DNA of 64,000 nt. Origin: Comamonas sp. lk (lineage in GTDB: Bacteria > Pseudomonadota > Gammaproteobacteria > Burkholderiales > Burkholderiaceae_C). The DNA lies in contig NZ_UOOB01000001.1 of NCBI RefSeq assembly GCF_900564145.1, positions 1,277,732-1,341,731 of the forward strand. Direction: 5' to 3'. Of the stretch, positions 18,714 through 28,167 are shown piece by piece. Numbering within the stretch: position 1 is the first letter of the stretch; each line of letters starts with the position of its first letter. Under the pieces are notes generated by a model. That model ran no database searches. It was not told the origin of the DNA and was given only the letters and a program-made list of their open reading frames with translations. The translations under genes were made by a program, and so were the position numbers.

Positions 18714-18757
18714 TGGCCGCTAGCGCTTGATGCATAAGCGCTGACAGCTATCAAATT
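18714..18757 (-). repeat. Repeat family A copy after sppA
   Basis: On the minus strand it reads TTTGATAGCTGTCAGCGC, TTATGCATCAAGCGCTAG, then CGGCCAATTTCATTC. This is the cleanest copy in the window, with GCGCTT and AAGCGC in inverted orientation around the TATGCATC centre. Confidence 0.65.
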
Positions 18758-18774
18758 CGTGATGATTGAATGAA

Positions 18775-18805
18775 AAAGCCCGCTGTGTCTGCAGCGGGCT
18801 TTTTT
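18775..18805 (+). terminator. Intrinsic terminator after sppA, probably bidirectional
   Basis: AAAGCCCGCTG pairs with CAGCGGGCTTT across a six-base loop, followed by T-rich sequence, with A-rich sequence before the stem. It serves sppA and possibly the convergent methyltransferase gene. Confidence 0.9.
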
Positions 18806-18825
18806 GTTGGACCGTGTGAGCTGTT

Positions 18826-19629
18826 TTAGCGGCCGATGGAGAACACCACGGGTGTGCGGTTGTCCGGTGGCGCATTGCGCTGGCGCCACTCGCGCACCAG
18901 ACGGCTTTCGATGCGGGCAGTTGCCAGCGTCAGTCCGCTGGCCAGGGCCAGACGGGTATTGGGCTGCAGCGTCTGCAGCAGCGCCTGCCAGAGCACGGCA
19001 TTGCGGTAAGGCGTCTCAATGAATTGCTGGGTCTGACCCTGGCGCAGGGCGAGGTTTTCCAGCTCCTTGATGCGGCTCAGACGCTCGCCCGCGTCTTGCG
19101 GCAGATAGCCGACAAAGGCGAAGTTCTGACCGTTGAGTCCGCTGGCTGCCAGACCCAGCAGCAGCGAAACCGGGCCGATCAGCGGCACCACGCGCAGGCC
19201 CAGGTCATGGGCGCAGCGCACGATGGAGCTGCCGGGGTCGGCCACGGCCGGCATGCCGGCTTCGCTGATCAAGCCCATGTTGTGGCCGGCCAGAGCCGGG
19301 GCCAGCAGGGGCTTGGGGTCAAAAATCGCTGCACCCTTGTTGCCGTGGTCGCCTTTTTTATGGGCTTCGCGCGGTAGCTCGGCAATGTCCTGGGCTTGCA
19401 GTGTTGCGGCCAGCGGGTACAGAGCATCAATGCGCTTGAGGTAGGCGCGGGCGCTCTTGGCGTTCTCGCTGATCCAGTGGGTCAGGCCGGCGGCCGTGCG
19501 CAGCGTGCCTTCAGGCAGCACCTCGGTCAGTGCGGTCTGGCTGTCGCAGCCAAAGTCGAGCGGAGCCGGTACCAGATAAAGGGTGCCAGCTTGCTTTTTG
19601 GCAGCAGTGGAGGGATTTTGTTCGCTCAT
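18826..19629 (-). CDS. RsmI-like SAM-dependent methyltransferase (tetrapyrrole-methylase fold)
   Basis: A 267-residue relative of RsmI, the 16S rRNA C1402 2'-O-methyltransferase. The SAM-binding segment MGLISEAGMPAVADPGSSIV and the following PLIGPVSLLLGLAASGL are RsmI/tetrapyrrole-methylase hallmarks, as is FIETPYRN. The N-terminal part lacks the usual GNLxD start and has an inserted Lys/His/Gly-rich loop (AHKKGDHGNKGA). For that reason I regard it as the RsmI paralogue often found next to maf in Burkholderiales and leave the target open. It overlaps maf by four bases (ATGA), so both are translated from one message. Confidence 0.8.
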   Translation of the reverse strand: MSEQNPSTAAKKQAGTLYLVPAPLDFGCDSQTALTEVLPEGTLRTAAGLTHWISENAKSARAYLKRIDALYPLAATLQAQDIAELPREAHKKGDHGNKGAAIFDPKPLLAPALAGHNMGLISEAGMPAVADPGSSIVRCAHDLGLRVVPLIGPVSLLLGLAASGLNGQNFAFVGYLPQDAGERLSRIKELENLALRQGQTQQFIETPYRNAVLWQALLQTLQPNTRLALASGLTLATARIESRLVREWRQRNAPPDNRTPVVFSIGR

Positions 19630-20234
19630 GGCAGTACCACTCCCGCAGCGCGCAGCAACTGGCAGGTACGAATCAGCGGCAAGCCGATCAGTGCCGTGGG
19701 GTCGTCGCTCACAATGGCATCCAGCAGGGCAATGCCCAGGCCTTCGCTTTTGGCGGAGCCCGCGCAGTCATAGGGTTGTTCGGCGCGCAGATAGCGCTCG
19801 ATCTCGGCGTCGTTCAACTGGCGAAAGCGCACCTGCACCGTCACCACGCTGGCTTCGGTAAAGCCGGTTTCGGCGCAAGTCACGCAGACGCCGGTGTGAA
19901 AGTTCATCTGGCGGCCGCTCATCTGGCGCAGCTGCTCGGTGGCGCGTTCATGCGTTCCGGGTTTGGAAAGTGGTTGCCCATCAAGCTCGGGCACCTGATC
20001 GGAACCGATCACGATGGCACCCGGGTGCAGCGCGGCCACGGCCAGGGCTTTGGCACGGGATAGTCGCAATGACAGATCCAGAGGAGTTTCTCCGGGTAGA
20101 GGGGTTTCATCCACCTCGGGGGAGACCGTTTCAAACGGCAATTGCAGGCGGCTCAGCAGCTCACGGCGGTAGCGTGAGGTTGAGCCCAGAATCAGCGGGC
20201 GCAACAGGCGCTCGGCAACAAGGGAGTCAGGCAT
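19626..20234 (-). CDS. Maf-like nucleoside triphosphate pyrophosphatase (YceF type)
   Basis: A 202-residue Maf protein. The substrate loop GSTSRYRRELLSRL, the acidic block SPEVDETPLPGE, the central GSDQVPELDGQPLSKPG and YDCAGSAKSEGLGIAL are the four family signatures. YceF-type enzymes hydrolyse 7-methyl-GTP, while other Maf proteins prefer dTTP/UTP; the position beside yceD, rpmF and plsX favours the YceF type. It is divergent from yceD with only 25 bases between start codons, so the two promoters must overlap coding DNA. Confidence 0.93.
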   Translation of the reverse strand: MPDSLVAERLLRPLILGSTSRYRRELLSRLQLPFETVSPEVDETPLPGETPLDLSLRLSRAKALAVAALHPGAIVIGSDQVPELDGQPLSKPGTHERATEQLRQMSGRQMNFHTGVCVTCAETGFTEASVVTVQVRFRQLNDAEIERYLRAEQPYDCAGSAKSEGLGIALLDAIVSDDPTALIGLPLIRTCQLLRAAGVVLP

Positions 20235-20259
20235 ATTGGGATTCTCTTACACTGGCGCC

Positions 20260-20814
20260 ATGAGCAAGGATTTTTCTGCGACCCGGCTGGATGTGCATGC
20301 ATTTGCACAGGCCGCAGGTCTTCTACAGGGCCAGGCACCATTGTCGGCCTTTACCCGTCTGGCCCAGGATGCCCAGCCGCATACAGGGGTTGAACCCGAA
20401 GTGCGCTGGGAAGTCGAAGGCGAGCTGGTCGAGGAAGCCGGTGGTGCCGGCAAGGTGTGGCTGCACGTCTATGCCGAAGTGGGCTTGCCCATGGTCTGCC
20501 AGCGCTGCCTGACAATGGCCTCCATTCCCCTCGAGGTTGATAGGTCATTTCGCTTCGTCAATGACGAAGCCACGGCAGAACTGGAAGATGACGACAGTGA
20601 AGAAGATGTGCTCGCGCTCAGTCGCGAGTTCAATCTGCTGGAGCTGATCGAGGACGAGCTGCTGATGGAGGTACCTGTGGTGCCGCGTCATGATGCCTGT
20701 CCCGAACCCGTCACGCTCCAGTCCAGCGACACTGACTTTGAAGAGGCCAATACCCAGAAGGAAAACCCTTTTGATGTGCTGCGCTCTCTGGATGTAGGCA
20801 AGTCAGCCGACTGA
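20260..20814 (+). CDS. yceD: YceD (DUF177), large-subunit rRNA accumulation protein
   Basis: A 184-residue acidic protein of the DUF177 family, located directly upstream of rpmF as in most bacteria. Family marks are PMVCQRCLTMASIPLEVDRSF, the acidic block ELEDDDSEEDVLAL and the C-terminal ENPFDVLRSL. YceD family proteins are linked to 23S rRNA accumulation. The ATG giving MSKDFSATRLDV is chosen. TACACT lies at 20248-20253, so transcription may begin very close to the ATG; see the separate finding. Confidence 0.93.
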   Translation: MSKDFSATRLDVHAFAQAAGLLQGQAPLSAFTRLAQDAQPHTGVEPEVRWEVEGELVEEAGGAGKVWLHVYAEVGLPMVCQRCLTMASIPLEVDRSFRFVNDEATAELEDDDSEEDVLALSREFNLLELIEDELLMEVPVVPRHDACPEPVTLQSSDTDFEEANTQKENPFDVLRSLDVGKSAD

Positions 20815-20832
20815 TACGTTGGGGAAATGCAT

Positions 20833-20867
20833 TTGCATGAATTCACGAAATGCGTTTGAGCTATAAT
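20833..20867 (+). promoter_or_regulatory. Probable sigma-70 promoter of rpmF
   Basis: A perfect TATAAT at 20862-20867 lies about 165 bases before the rpmF ATG. Upstream, TGAATT at 20838 gives an 18-base spacer but is a poor -35. The -10 is the clearest in this region. Confidence 0.55.
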
Positions 20868-21031
20868 CGTGAGCTTCGCGCGAATCCCCTCGTGTCTTTA
20901 ATGGGCTGATCGCGTTTTTTTAGGGTTTGTGCAAACAAGGGTGCGCCAATGGCGTATCGCAAGGGCAAGCGTCTTGTCTGTTTGTTTTCATAAGCCGTCT
21001 TACCAACCCTTTCAAGATACTAGGAGCCACC

Positions 21032-21214
21032 ATGGCTGTTCAGCAAAACAAGAAGTCTCCCTCCAAGCGCGGCATGCACCGTTCGCACAATGCACTGAAT
21101 GTGCCAGGAATCGCTGTGGAAGCCACAACCGGCGAAACCCACCTGCGTCACCACATCAGCCCCAACGGCGTGTACCGTGGCCGTCAAGTGCTGAAGAACA
21201 AGTCCGAAGCCTAA
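21032..21214 (+). CDS. rpmF: 50S ribosomal protein L32
   Basis: A 60-residue ribosomal protein, beginning [20 protein letters not shown], the standard L32 N-terminus, with the His-rich [10 protein letters not shown] and a basic C-terminus. The zinc-binding cysteines found in some L32 proteins are absent, as is usual in betaproteobacteria. TAGGAG lies six bases before the ATG. It is followed by an intrinsic terminator that separates it from plsX. Confidence 0.97.
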   Translation: MAVQQNKKSPSKRGMHRSHNALNVPGIAVEATTGETHLRHHISPNGVYRGRQVLKNKSEA

Positions 21215-21234
21215 GCGACGACTGCTCTCGTAAG

Positions 21235-21276
21235 GCCCGTTGCTACATATTTTGTAGCGCGGGCTTTTGTTTTTTT
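21235..21276 (+). terminator. Intrinsic terminator between rpmF and plsX
   Basis: GCCCG with an inner GCTACA pairs with TGTAGC and CGGGC, followed by TTTTG and a run of seven T. It ends rpmF transcripts, perhaps only partly. Confidence 0.8.
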
Positions 21277-21357
21277 AAAGTGATATTTGCAAAGCCTGAT
21301 CACTTGTGTTGGCCGGTTTTGTCAATGTCACTTCTTACTCCAGGCTCTAGCGGAACC

Positions 21358-22398
21358 ATGATCACTTTGGCTGTTGACTGCATGGGGGGCGATCATGGCC
21401 CCCGCGTCACGCTGGCGGCGTGCCGTCAGTTTCTTGAAACCCACCCTGATGCCCATCTTTTGCTGGTTGGCAAGCCGCAGGAGTTGGAAAGCTTCAAGCA
21501 TGAACGTGCCACCATCGTGCCGGCCTCCGAGGTCGTGGCCATGGACGACCCGGTGGAAATCGCTTTGCGAAGGAAAAAGGATTCGTCCATGCGCGTGGCC
21601 GTTGCCCAGGTCAAGGACGGAAAAGCCCAGGCTGCCGTATCTGCTGGCAATACCGGTGCGCTGATGGCCATTTCGCGCTATGTACTCAAAACCCTTGAGG
21701 GCATTGACAGGCCTGCTATTGCTTTTGGTCTGCCCAACTCCAAGGGTACCGATACCACCATGCTGGACCTGGGTGCCAATGTGGACTGCTCGGCGGAGCA
21801 TTTGCTGCAATTCGCCTTCATGGGTTCGGCCCTGGTTTCTGCGCTCAAGAATGTGGAAGCTCCCACTGTGGGCTTGCTCAATATTGGCGAAGAGCTGATC
21901 AAGGGTAGCGAAGTCATCAAGCGCGCGGGCGAGTTGCTGCGTGCGGCCGGTGAGGCGGGCAATCTCAATTTCTACGGCAACGTGGAAGGTAACGATACCT
22001 TCAAGGGTGTGGTGGATGTAGTCGTTTGTGACGGCTTTGTGGGCAATGTCTCCCTCAAGACCACCGAAGGCGTGGCTTCCATGATCTCCGGTATTTTGAA
22101 GGAAGAGTTCAAGCGCAACATCTTCACAAAAATTGCCGCCATCATTGCTTATCCGGTGCTATCTGCTTTGATGAAGCGCGTGGATCATAGGCGCTACAAC
22201 GGTGCGGCCCTTTTGGGCCTGCGGGGTCTGGTGTTCAAAAGCCACGGTTCTGCGGATGCAATCGCTTTCGAGCACGCATTGCAGCGCGCGTATGATGCGG
22301 CACGCAACAATTTGCTTGACCGTGTCCGCAGCCGCATCGCTGCCTCAGCGCCTTTGCTGCTGGCAGTGCAGTCGGAACAAGGAACGTCGGCGCCCTGA
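21358..22398 (+). CDS. plsX: Phosphate acyltransferase PlsX
   Basis: Converts acyl-ACP and phosphate to acyl-phosphate for phospholipid synthesis; peripheral membrane enzyme. The 346-residue chain opens with [15 protein letters not shown], the PlsX start, and has [47 protein letters not shown] and [15 protein letters not shown]. An ATG 11 codons upstream is also possible. The stop is eight bases from fabH, so translation is probably coupled through the plsX-fabH-fabD-fabG run. Confidence 0.96.
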   Translation: MITLAVDCMGGDHGPRVTLAACRQFLETHPDAHLLLVGKPQELESFKHERATIVPASEVVAMDDPVEIALRRKKDSSMRVAVAQVKDGKAQAAVSAGNTGALMAISRYVLKTLEGIDRPAIAFGLPNSKGTDTTMLDLGANVDCSAEHLLQFAFMGSALVSALKNVEAPTVGLLNIGEELIKGSEVIKRAGELLRAAGEAGNLNFYGNVEGNDTFKGVVDVVVCDGFVGNVSLKTTEGVASMISGILKEEFKRNIFTKIAAIIAYPVLSALMKRVDHRRYNGAALLGLRGLVFKSHGSADAIAFEHALQRAYDAARNNLLDRVRSRIAASAPLLLAVQSEQGTSAP

Positions 22399-22406
22399 TA
22401 GAAGAT

Positions 22407-23387
22407 ATGAGACGCTACGCACGCATCATTGGCACCGGTAGTTACCTGCCGCCCCGCCGCCTGACCAATAACGACCTGGCTGCCGAGTTGGCCCAGCGTG
22501 GACTTGAGACCTCGGATGAGTGGATCGTCGAGCGCACCGGCATTCGCGCCCGCCATTTCGCCGCTCCCGATGTGACCAGTAGCGATCTGGCCTGCGAGGC
22601 TTCCAAGAAGGCCATCGAGGCGGCTGGCATTGCGCCTTCGGATATCGATCTGATCATCGTCGCGACCTCAACGCCCGACATGGTCTTTCCCTCGACTGCG
22701 GCCATCCTGCAGCACAAGCTGGGCATTACCAACGGTTGCCCCGCATTTGACGTGCAGGCTGTGTGCAGCGGTTTTGTCTATGCCCTGACGGTGGCGGATT
22801 CCATGATCCAGTCAGGTGCTGCCAAGCGCGTGCTGGTGGTGGGCTCTGAAGTGTTCAGCCGCATTCTGGATTTCAACGATCGCACCACCTGTGTGCTGTT
22901 CGGCGACGGCGCAGGCGCCGTGGTGCTGGAGGCTTCGGAAGAGCCAGGCATCCTGGCCACCGAGCTGCATGCCGACGGCAGCCATGTGGGAATTCTCTGC
23001 GTGCCCGGTCATGTGTCTGGCGGCAATGTGCTGGGCGACCCCGTGCTCAAGATGGACGGCCAGGCCGTGTTCAAGCTCGCGGTCAGCGTGCTGGACAAGG
23101 CAGCCCGTGCCACGCTGGAAAAAGCGGGCATGACGGATGCCGATATCGACTGGCTGATTCCGCACCAGGCCAATATCCGCATCATGCAAAGCACGGCGCG
23201 CAAGCTCAAGCTGTCCATGGACAAGGTGGTGGTGACCGTCGATCAGCACGGTAATACCTCGGCGGCCTCGATTCCGCTGGCTCTGGATCACGGCGTGCGC
23301 AACGGACAGGTCAAGAAAGGCCAGACTGTTTTGCTCGAAGGCGTGGGCGGTGGCTTTACCTGGGGTGCTGTACTCCTCAAGATGTAG
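22407..23387 (+). CDS. fabH: 3-oxoacyl-ACP synthase III (KASIII)
   Basis: Starts fatty-acid synthesis by condensing acetyl-CoA with malonyl-ACP. The 326-residue protein has the full catalytic triad: Cys120 in [12 protein letters not shown], His253 in [10 protein letters not shown] and Asn283 in [11 protein letters not shown], with spacing like the E. coli enzyme. ERTGIRARH and the C-terminal [11 protein letters not shown] are also family blocks. It lies between plsX and fabD, with a family A repeat in the short gap before fabD. Confidence 0.97.
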   Translation: MRRYARIIGTGSYLPPRRLTNNDLAAELAQRGLETSDEWIVERTGIRARHFAAPDVTSSDLACEASKKAIEAAGIAPSDIDLIIVATSTPDMVFPSTAAILQHKLGITNGCPAFDVQAVCSGFVYALTVADSMIQSGAAKRVLVVGSEVFSRILDFNDRTTCVLFGDGAGAVVLEASEEPGILATELHADGSHVGILCVPGHVSGGNVLGDPVLKMDGQAVFKLAVSVLDKAARATLEKAGMTDADIDWLIPHQANIRIMQSTARKLKLSMDKVVVTVDQHGNTSAASIPLALDHGVRNGQVKKGQTVLLEGVGGGFTWGAVLLKM

Positions 23388-23388
23388 C

Positions 23389-23432
23389 AATAGGCGCTTG
23401 ATTTATAAGCGTTTGAAGTACTTTTTATACTA
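23389..23432 (+). repeat. Repeat family A copy between fabH and fabD
   Basis: AATAGGCGCTTGATTTATAA, GCGTTTGAAGTAC and a TTTTTATAC tail fill almost the whole 51-base gap between the two genes. Confidence 0.6.
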
Positions 23433-23438
23433 AGAAAT

Positions 23439-24383
23439 ATGAAAAAGTTCGCATTGGTATTTCCCGGCCAGGGCTCGCAGTCTGTGGGCATGCTGGACGG
23501 CTGGGGTGATCATCCCGTGGTGGCACAGACCGTGGCCGAAGCCTCCGAGGCCCTGGGTGAAGACCTGGGTCTGCTGATCAAGCAAGGTCCCAAGGAAGCC
23601 TTGGCACTGACCACCAATACCCAGCCCGTGATGCTGGTAGCCGGAGTGGCCGCCTGGCGTGTCTGGCAGGCCGAAGGCGGCGCCATGCCCGATGCCGTGG
23701 CAGGTCACTCCCTGGGTGAATACTCGGCTCTGGTGGCCTCTGGCGTGCTGACCCTGGCTCAGGCTGCGCCTTTGGTGCGCCTGCGCGCTGCGGCCATGCA
23801 GGATGCCGTGCCTGTGGGTACGGGTGGCATGGCTGCTGTGCTGGGTATGGATGCCGTCAAGGTGCAGGCCATCTGCGCCGAAGTGACGGCCCAGCTGGGC
23901 GGTGCTGAAGTGGTGGAGGCCGTGAACTTCAACGACCCTGCACAAACCGTGATCGCCGGCAGCAAGCTGGCCGTAGAGAAGGCTTGCGAAGCCGTGAAGG
24001 CTGCAGGCGCCAAGCGTGCGCTGCCGCTGCCGGTGTCCGCGCCTTTCCACTCCAGCCTGATGAAGCCTGCGGCCGAGAAGCTCAAGGTTGCTCTGGCAGC
24101 CCTGACTCTGGCGGCTCCCCAGATTCCCGTCATCAACAACATCGATGTCACCGTCCAAACGGACGCCGATGCCATTCGCGATGCCCTGTATCGTCAGGCT
24201 TTCGGCCCGGTGCGTTGGGTGGAGTGCGTGCAGGCCATCAAGGCCCGTGGCATCGGCCATCTGGTCGAATGCGGCCCCGGCAAGGTGCTGATGGGCCTGA
24301 CCAAGCGAATTGACGCGGACCTGACGGGTGCCGCACTGTATGACCCAGCCACCCTGGCTGACGTGAAAGAATTGCTCGCATGA
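23439..24383 (+). CDS. fabD: Malonyl-CoA:ACP transacylase
   Basis: Transfers malonyl from CoA to AcpP. It is 314 residues, with the start FVFPGQGSQS type (here LVFPGQGSQSVGM), the nucleophile Ser91 in GHSLGEYSAL and catalytic His204 in APFHSSLM. QPVMLVAGVAAW and FNDPAQTVIAG also match. Its final codons overlap fabG by four bases (ATGA), indicating coupled translation. Confidence 0.97.
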   Translation: MKKFALVFPGQGSQSVGMLDGWGDHPVVAQTVAEASEALGEDLGLLIKQGPKEALALTTNTQPVMLVAGVAAWRVWQAEGGAMPDAVAGHSLGEYSALVASGVLTLAQAAPLVRLRAAAMQDAVPVGTGGMAAVLGMDAVKVQAICAEVTAQLGGAEVVEAVNFNDPAQTVIAGSKLAVEKACEAVKAAGAKRALPLPVSAPFHSSLMKPAAEKLKVALAALTLAAPQIPVINNIDVTVQTDADAIRDALYRQAFGPVRWVECVQAIKARGIGHLVECGPGKVLMGLTKRIDADLTGAALYDPATLADVKELLA

Positions 24384-25135
24384 CTGATAACCAGACCACT
24401 CCTGGTCAAGCTCGCCAAATCGCCCTGGTTACCGGCGCCACCCGTGGCATCGGCGCTGCCATTGCGCAGGAACTAGCCGCCAAGGGCTATCTCGTAGTCG
24501 GCACGGCTACCACCGATTCCGGTGCAGAAAAAATTTCCCAGGCCCTGGCCGCTTTTGGCGGTCGTGGTGTGAACCTCAATGTGACCGACGGCGCTGCCGT
24601 GGATGCGCTGATCGACTCCATCGTCAAGAACGACGGCGGCCTGCATGTTTTGGTCAATAACGCAGGTATTACCCGCGATACCCTGGCCATGCGCATGAAG
24701 GACGGTGATTGGGATGCCGTGGTGGACACCAATCTGAAGGCTGTTTTCCGCGTCAGCCGTGCGGCTATTCGCCCCATGATGAAGCAGCGTTTTGGTCGCA
24801 TCATCAGCATCACCAGCGTGGTGGGTGCTTCGGGCAACGCAGGGCAAGCCAACTACGCTGCGGCCAAGGCCGGTGTGGCCGGCATGACGCGCGCCCTGGC
24901 CAAGGAGCTAGGCAGCCGCGGCATTACCGTCAACTGTGTGGCCCCTGGCTTTATCGCCACCGATATGACGGCAGACCTGCCGGAAGAGCAGAAAAAGGCG
25001 CTCAAGGCGCAGATCGCCATGGGCGATCTGGGTCAGCCCAGCGACATCGCACATGCGGTTGCCTACCTGGCATCCGCCGGTGCCGGCTATGTGACGGGGC
25101 AGGAATTGCACGTCAACGGCGGCATGTACATGTAA
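24380..25135 (+). CDS. fabG: 3-oxoacyl-ACP reductase
   Basis: NADPH-dependent reductase of fatty-acid elongation. A 251-residue short-chain dehydrogenase with the cofactor loop TGATRGIGAAIA, NNAGITRD, and the catalytic Ser/Tyr/Lys in SVVGASGNAGQANYAAAKAG. The C-terminal GAGYVTGQELHVNGGMYM is the usual FabG ending. It overlaps the end of fabD by four bases. Confidence 0.97.
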   Translation: MTDNQTTPGQARQIALVTGATRGIGAAIAQELAAKGYLVVGTATTDSGAEKISQALAAFGGRGVNLNVTDGAAVDALIDSIVKNDGGLHVLVNNAGITRDTLAMRMKDGDWDAVVDTNLKAVFRVSRAAIRPMMKQRFGRIISITSVVGASGNAGQANYAAAKAGVAGMTRALAKELGSRGITVNCVAPGFIATDMTADLPEEQKKALKAQIAMGDLGQPSDIAHAVAYLASAGAGYVTGQELHVNGGMYM

Positions 25136-25229
25136 GAGATTTCGGGCAGTTCTGTGGCGTTTGCTGCAGTTGCTGCCAGAAGCTGAACATTTTTGCAAGT
25201 TCAGAGGCCGTTTTCTCGCGACGGCCAGC

Positions 25230-25535
<306 letters not shown>

Positions 25536-25572
25536 TAGGTCTTTTCCAGCGATCAGTTAAAGGTTTGAACGC

Positions 25573-26817
25573 ATGAGCCGTCGTCGCGTTGTCGTGACCG
25601 GCCTGGGTTGCATTTCCCCCGTGGGTAACACGGTGGGGGAAGCCTGGGCCAACCTCCTGGCCGGCAAGTCCGGCATTGACCTCATCACGAAGTTCGATAC
25701 GTCGAACTTCTCCTGCAGGATTGCGGGTGAGGTCAAGGGATTCGATGTGGAGAAATACATGAGCGCCAAAGAAGCGCGCTCCATGGACAGCTTCATTCAT
25801 TACGGCATTGCGGCTGCGGAGCAAGCGGTTCTCGATGCAGGCCTGCCCACGGGTGAGGCATTGACCGATGATCTGGCCACACGCATTGCTTGCGTGATCG
25901 GTTCGGGTATCGGAGGTCTGCCGCTGATCGAAAACACCCACGCAGAACTGGCTGCCCGCGGTCCTCGCCGCGTTACGCCGTTCTTCGTGCCTGCCTCCAT
26001 CATCAACATGGTGGCCGGTCATGTGTCTATGCGCTTTGGCTTCAAGGGGCCAAATCTGTCGATCGTGACAGCCTGCACCACAGGTCTGCACTGCATCGGT
26101 GAAGCCGGACGCATGATTGAATATGGCGACGCCGACATCGTCGTCGCCGGTGGTACCGAAGCCACCGTATCTCCCCTGGGTGTGGGCGGTTTTGCCGCCA
26201 TGCGTGCGCTTTCCACGCGCAACGACGACCCCAAGGCTGCTTCGCGCCCCTGGGACAAAGACCGTGATGGCTTTGTGCTGGGTGAAGGTGCCGGTGTGAT
26301 GGTGCTCGAAGAGTACGAACACGCCAAGGCCCGCGGTGCCAAGATTTATGCGGAACTGTCCGGCTTTGGCATGAGTGCCGATGCCGGTCACATGACTGCG
26401 CCCAATATGGACGGCCCCCGCCGCGCCATGCTCAATGCCTTGCGCAATGCCGGTGTGAACCAGGATCAGGTCGATTACCTGAATGCCCACGGTACATCGA
26501 CTCCGCTGGGCGATATCAACGAGTCCAATGCCATCAAGGCGGCAATGGGCGAGCACGCCAAGAAACTGGTGGTCAGCTCCACCAAGTCCATGACGGGTCA
26601 CCTGCTGGGTGGCGCCGGTGGTATCGAGAGCGTGTTCACCGTGATGGCTTTGCACGATCAGAAGATCCCGCCGACCATCAACCTGGACAACCAGGATCCC
26701 GATTGCGATCTGGACTACTGCGCCAATACCGCGCGTGATGCCAAGCTGGAAGTGGCTGTGAAGAACAACTTCGGTTTCGGCGGCACCAACGGCACGCTGG
26801 TGTTCAAGCGCATCTGA
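25573..26817 (+). CDS. fabF: 3-oxoacyl-ACP synthase II (KASII)
   Basis: Elongates acyl-ACP chains and adjusts membrane fluidity. The 414-residue protein shows Cys168 in [12 protein letters not shown], His306 in [11 protein letters not shown] and His343 in [12 protein letters not shown], matching the E. coli triad, plus the C-terminal [14 protein letters not shown]. It closes the fab cluster and is followed by an intrinsic terminator. Confidence 0.97.
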   Translation: MSRRRVVVTGLGCISPVGNTVGEAWANLLAGKSGIDLITKFDTSNFSCRIAGEVKGFDVEKYMSAKEARSMDSFIHYGIAAAEQAVLDAGLPTGEALTDDLATRIACVIGSGIGGLPLIENTHAELAARGPRRVTPFFVPASIINMVAGHVSMRFGFKGPNLSIVTACTTGLHCIGEAGRMIEYGDADIVVAGGTEATVSPLGVGGFAAMRALSTRNDDPKAASRPWDKDRDGFVLGEGAGVMVLEEYEHAKARGAKIYAELSGFGMSADAGHMTAPNMDGPRRAMLNALRNAGVNQDQVDYLNAHGTSTPLGDINESNAIKAAMGEHAKKLVVSSTKSMTGHLLGGAGGIESVFTVMALHDQKIPPTINLDNQDPDCDLDYCANTARDAKLEVAVKNNFGFGGTNGTLVFKRI

Positions 26818-26867
26818 CGTCCGTTTGAATGTGCCGGCGACCCAGGTTTGCCGGTTCATTAATCAAC

Positions 26868-26900
26868 AAGCCCGACTCCCGTAGTCGGGCTTTTGTTTTT
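26868..26900 (+). terminator. Intrinsic terminator after fabF
   Basis: AAGCCCGACT, loop CCCGT, AGTCGGGCTT, then TTTGTTTTT. It isolates the fab cluster from the sigma-E cluster. Confidence 0.9.
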
Positions 26901-26954
26901 GCGGACCGGGTTTTCCTCTTGCTCTACTGCCGGCCTTGTTTGCACACTGCTGCC

Positions 26955-27449
26955 ATGCTCGCGCGTTATCGTGCCCCCGCCACTGCTTATGCGTTCGAGC
27001 GCCCGCCGTGGGCGCTCTGGGCCTTGCTGTCTGTGGGCTTGCTGGTGGCCGGCGTGCTGTTGGCCTGGGTAGCCCAGCCGGCGGCCACGTTCTGGCAGCG
27101 TGCGCTGGCCGTCGCTCTGCTGCTGGTGGCGACTCTGACGCTTTCAGGGCTTTGGCGTAGACGGGCTGGTGGCGTGCTGCTATGGAATGGTGAGTACTGG
27201 GCGCTACAGGCTCAGCATCTGTTGCATGCCGCAGTGCAGGATGCGGAGCCTGTGGTGCTGGAAGTCGGTCTCGATGGCGGCAGCTGGCTCTGGCTCAAGG
27301 CCCGTAAACATCCGGTAAAACAGGGGCTGTGGCGGCGAGAGACGGGCGTGGTCTGGCTATATTTGTCGCAGCGGCGCAGCCCCGTTCAATGGGGCGATTT
27401 GCGCCGTGCGGTATATTCATCGGCCGTATCGCTGGCAAAGCAGGGCTGA
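26955..27449 (+). CDS. Small two-helix membrane protein upstream of rpoE, unknown function
   Basis: A 164-residue protein. Two hydrophobic segments (about residues 19-38 and 44-62), starting in WALWALLSVGLLVAGVLLAW, are followed by a basic beta-rich tail (VLEVGLDGGSWLWLKARKH). The layout resembles the YgfX/CptA type of inner-membrane protein, but the similarity is only in shape. I chose the ATG giving MLARYRAPAT; the longer open frame extends back into the fabF terminator. It sits between fabF and rpoE and reads into rpoE with a 39-base gap. Confidence 0.7.
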   Translation: MLARYRAPATAYAFERPPWALWALLSVGLLVAGVLLAWVAQPAATFWQRALAVALLLVATLTLSGLWRRRAGGVLLWNGEYWALQAQHLLHAAVQDAEPVVLEVGLDGGSWLWLKARKHPVKQGLWRRETGVVWLYLSQRRSPVQWGDLRRAVYSSAVSLAKQG

Positions 27450-27488
27450 GTCCCATGTGGGTTAAAGCGGTGCGCTGCATTGGTTTTC

Positions 27489-28118
27489 ATGACACCTCCC
27501 GATTTTCCAACACCTTCCGCAGACAGTGATCTGGCCCTGGTCGAGCGCGCCAATGCCGGCGATACCCGGGCTTTCGAGTTGCTGGTCATCAAGTACCAGC
27601 GTCGTATCGAGCGGCTGGTGGGGCGCATGGTGCGTGACGTGGATCAGGTCCAGGACATCACCCAGGAAACGTTTATCCGCGCCTACAAGGCCTTGCACCA
27701 GTTTCGGGGCGAGGCCCAGTTCTACACCTGGCTGTACCGGATTGCGGTGAATACGGCCAAGAAGGCGCTGATGGACATGAAGCGTTCGCCCATCATCACC
27801 GAGAGCGCGTTACACACTGGTGGTGACGAGGATGAAACTTCTCGCTCGGGACAGGAACTAATCACCCATGAGACTCCGGAAACCGTGCTCGCCGCCCAGG
27901 AAATTGCTGCGGCCGTGAACGCGGCCATGGAGGCTTTGCCCGAGGATTTGCGCCAGGCGGTGACGCTGCGCGAGATTGAGGGCTTGAGCTATGACGAGAT
28001 CGCCCTGGCCATGAATTGCCCTATTGGCACGGTGCGCTCGCGCATTTTTCGGGCCCGCGAGGCGATTTCGGCCAAGGTCAAGCCTTTGCTGGAGCGCCAA
28101 AGCGGCAAGCGCTGGTAA
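27489..28118 (+). CDS. rpoE: ECF sigma factor RpoE (sigma-24)
   Basis: Directs RNA polymerase to envelope-stress promoters. The 209-residue ECF sigma factor has region 2 (RDVDQVQDITQETFIRAYKA, then FRGEAQFYTWLYRIAVNTAK) and region 4 (LREIEGLSYDEIALAMNCPI, then GTVRSRIFRAREAI). Between them lies a longer acidic linker (HTGGDEDETSRS). The ATG giving MTPPDFPTP is chosen; a TTG three codons earlier is also open. The anti-sigma factor RseA follows. Confidence 0.95.
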   Translation: MTPPDFPTPSADSDLALVERANAGDTRAFELLVIKYQRRIERLVGRMVRDVDQVQDITQETFIRAYKALHQFRGEAQFYTWLYRIAVNTAKKALMDMKRSPIITESALHTGGDEDETSRSGQELITHETPETVLAAQEIAAAVNAAMEALPEDLRQAVTLREIEGLSYDEIALAMNCPIGTVRSRIFRAREAISAKVKPLLERQSGKRW

Positions 28119-28167
28119 ACAGGCCGGATCAGGGCTACAGGTGATGGGCAACGAGCAGGTGAACTAC

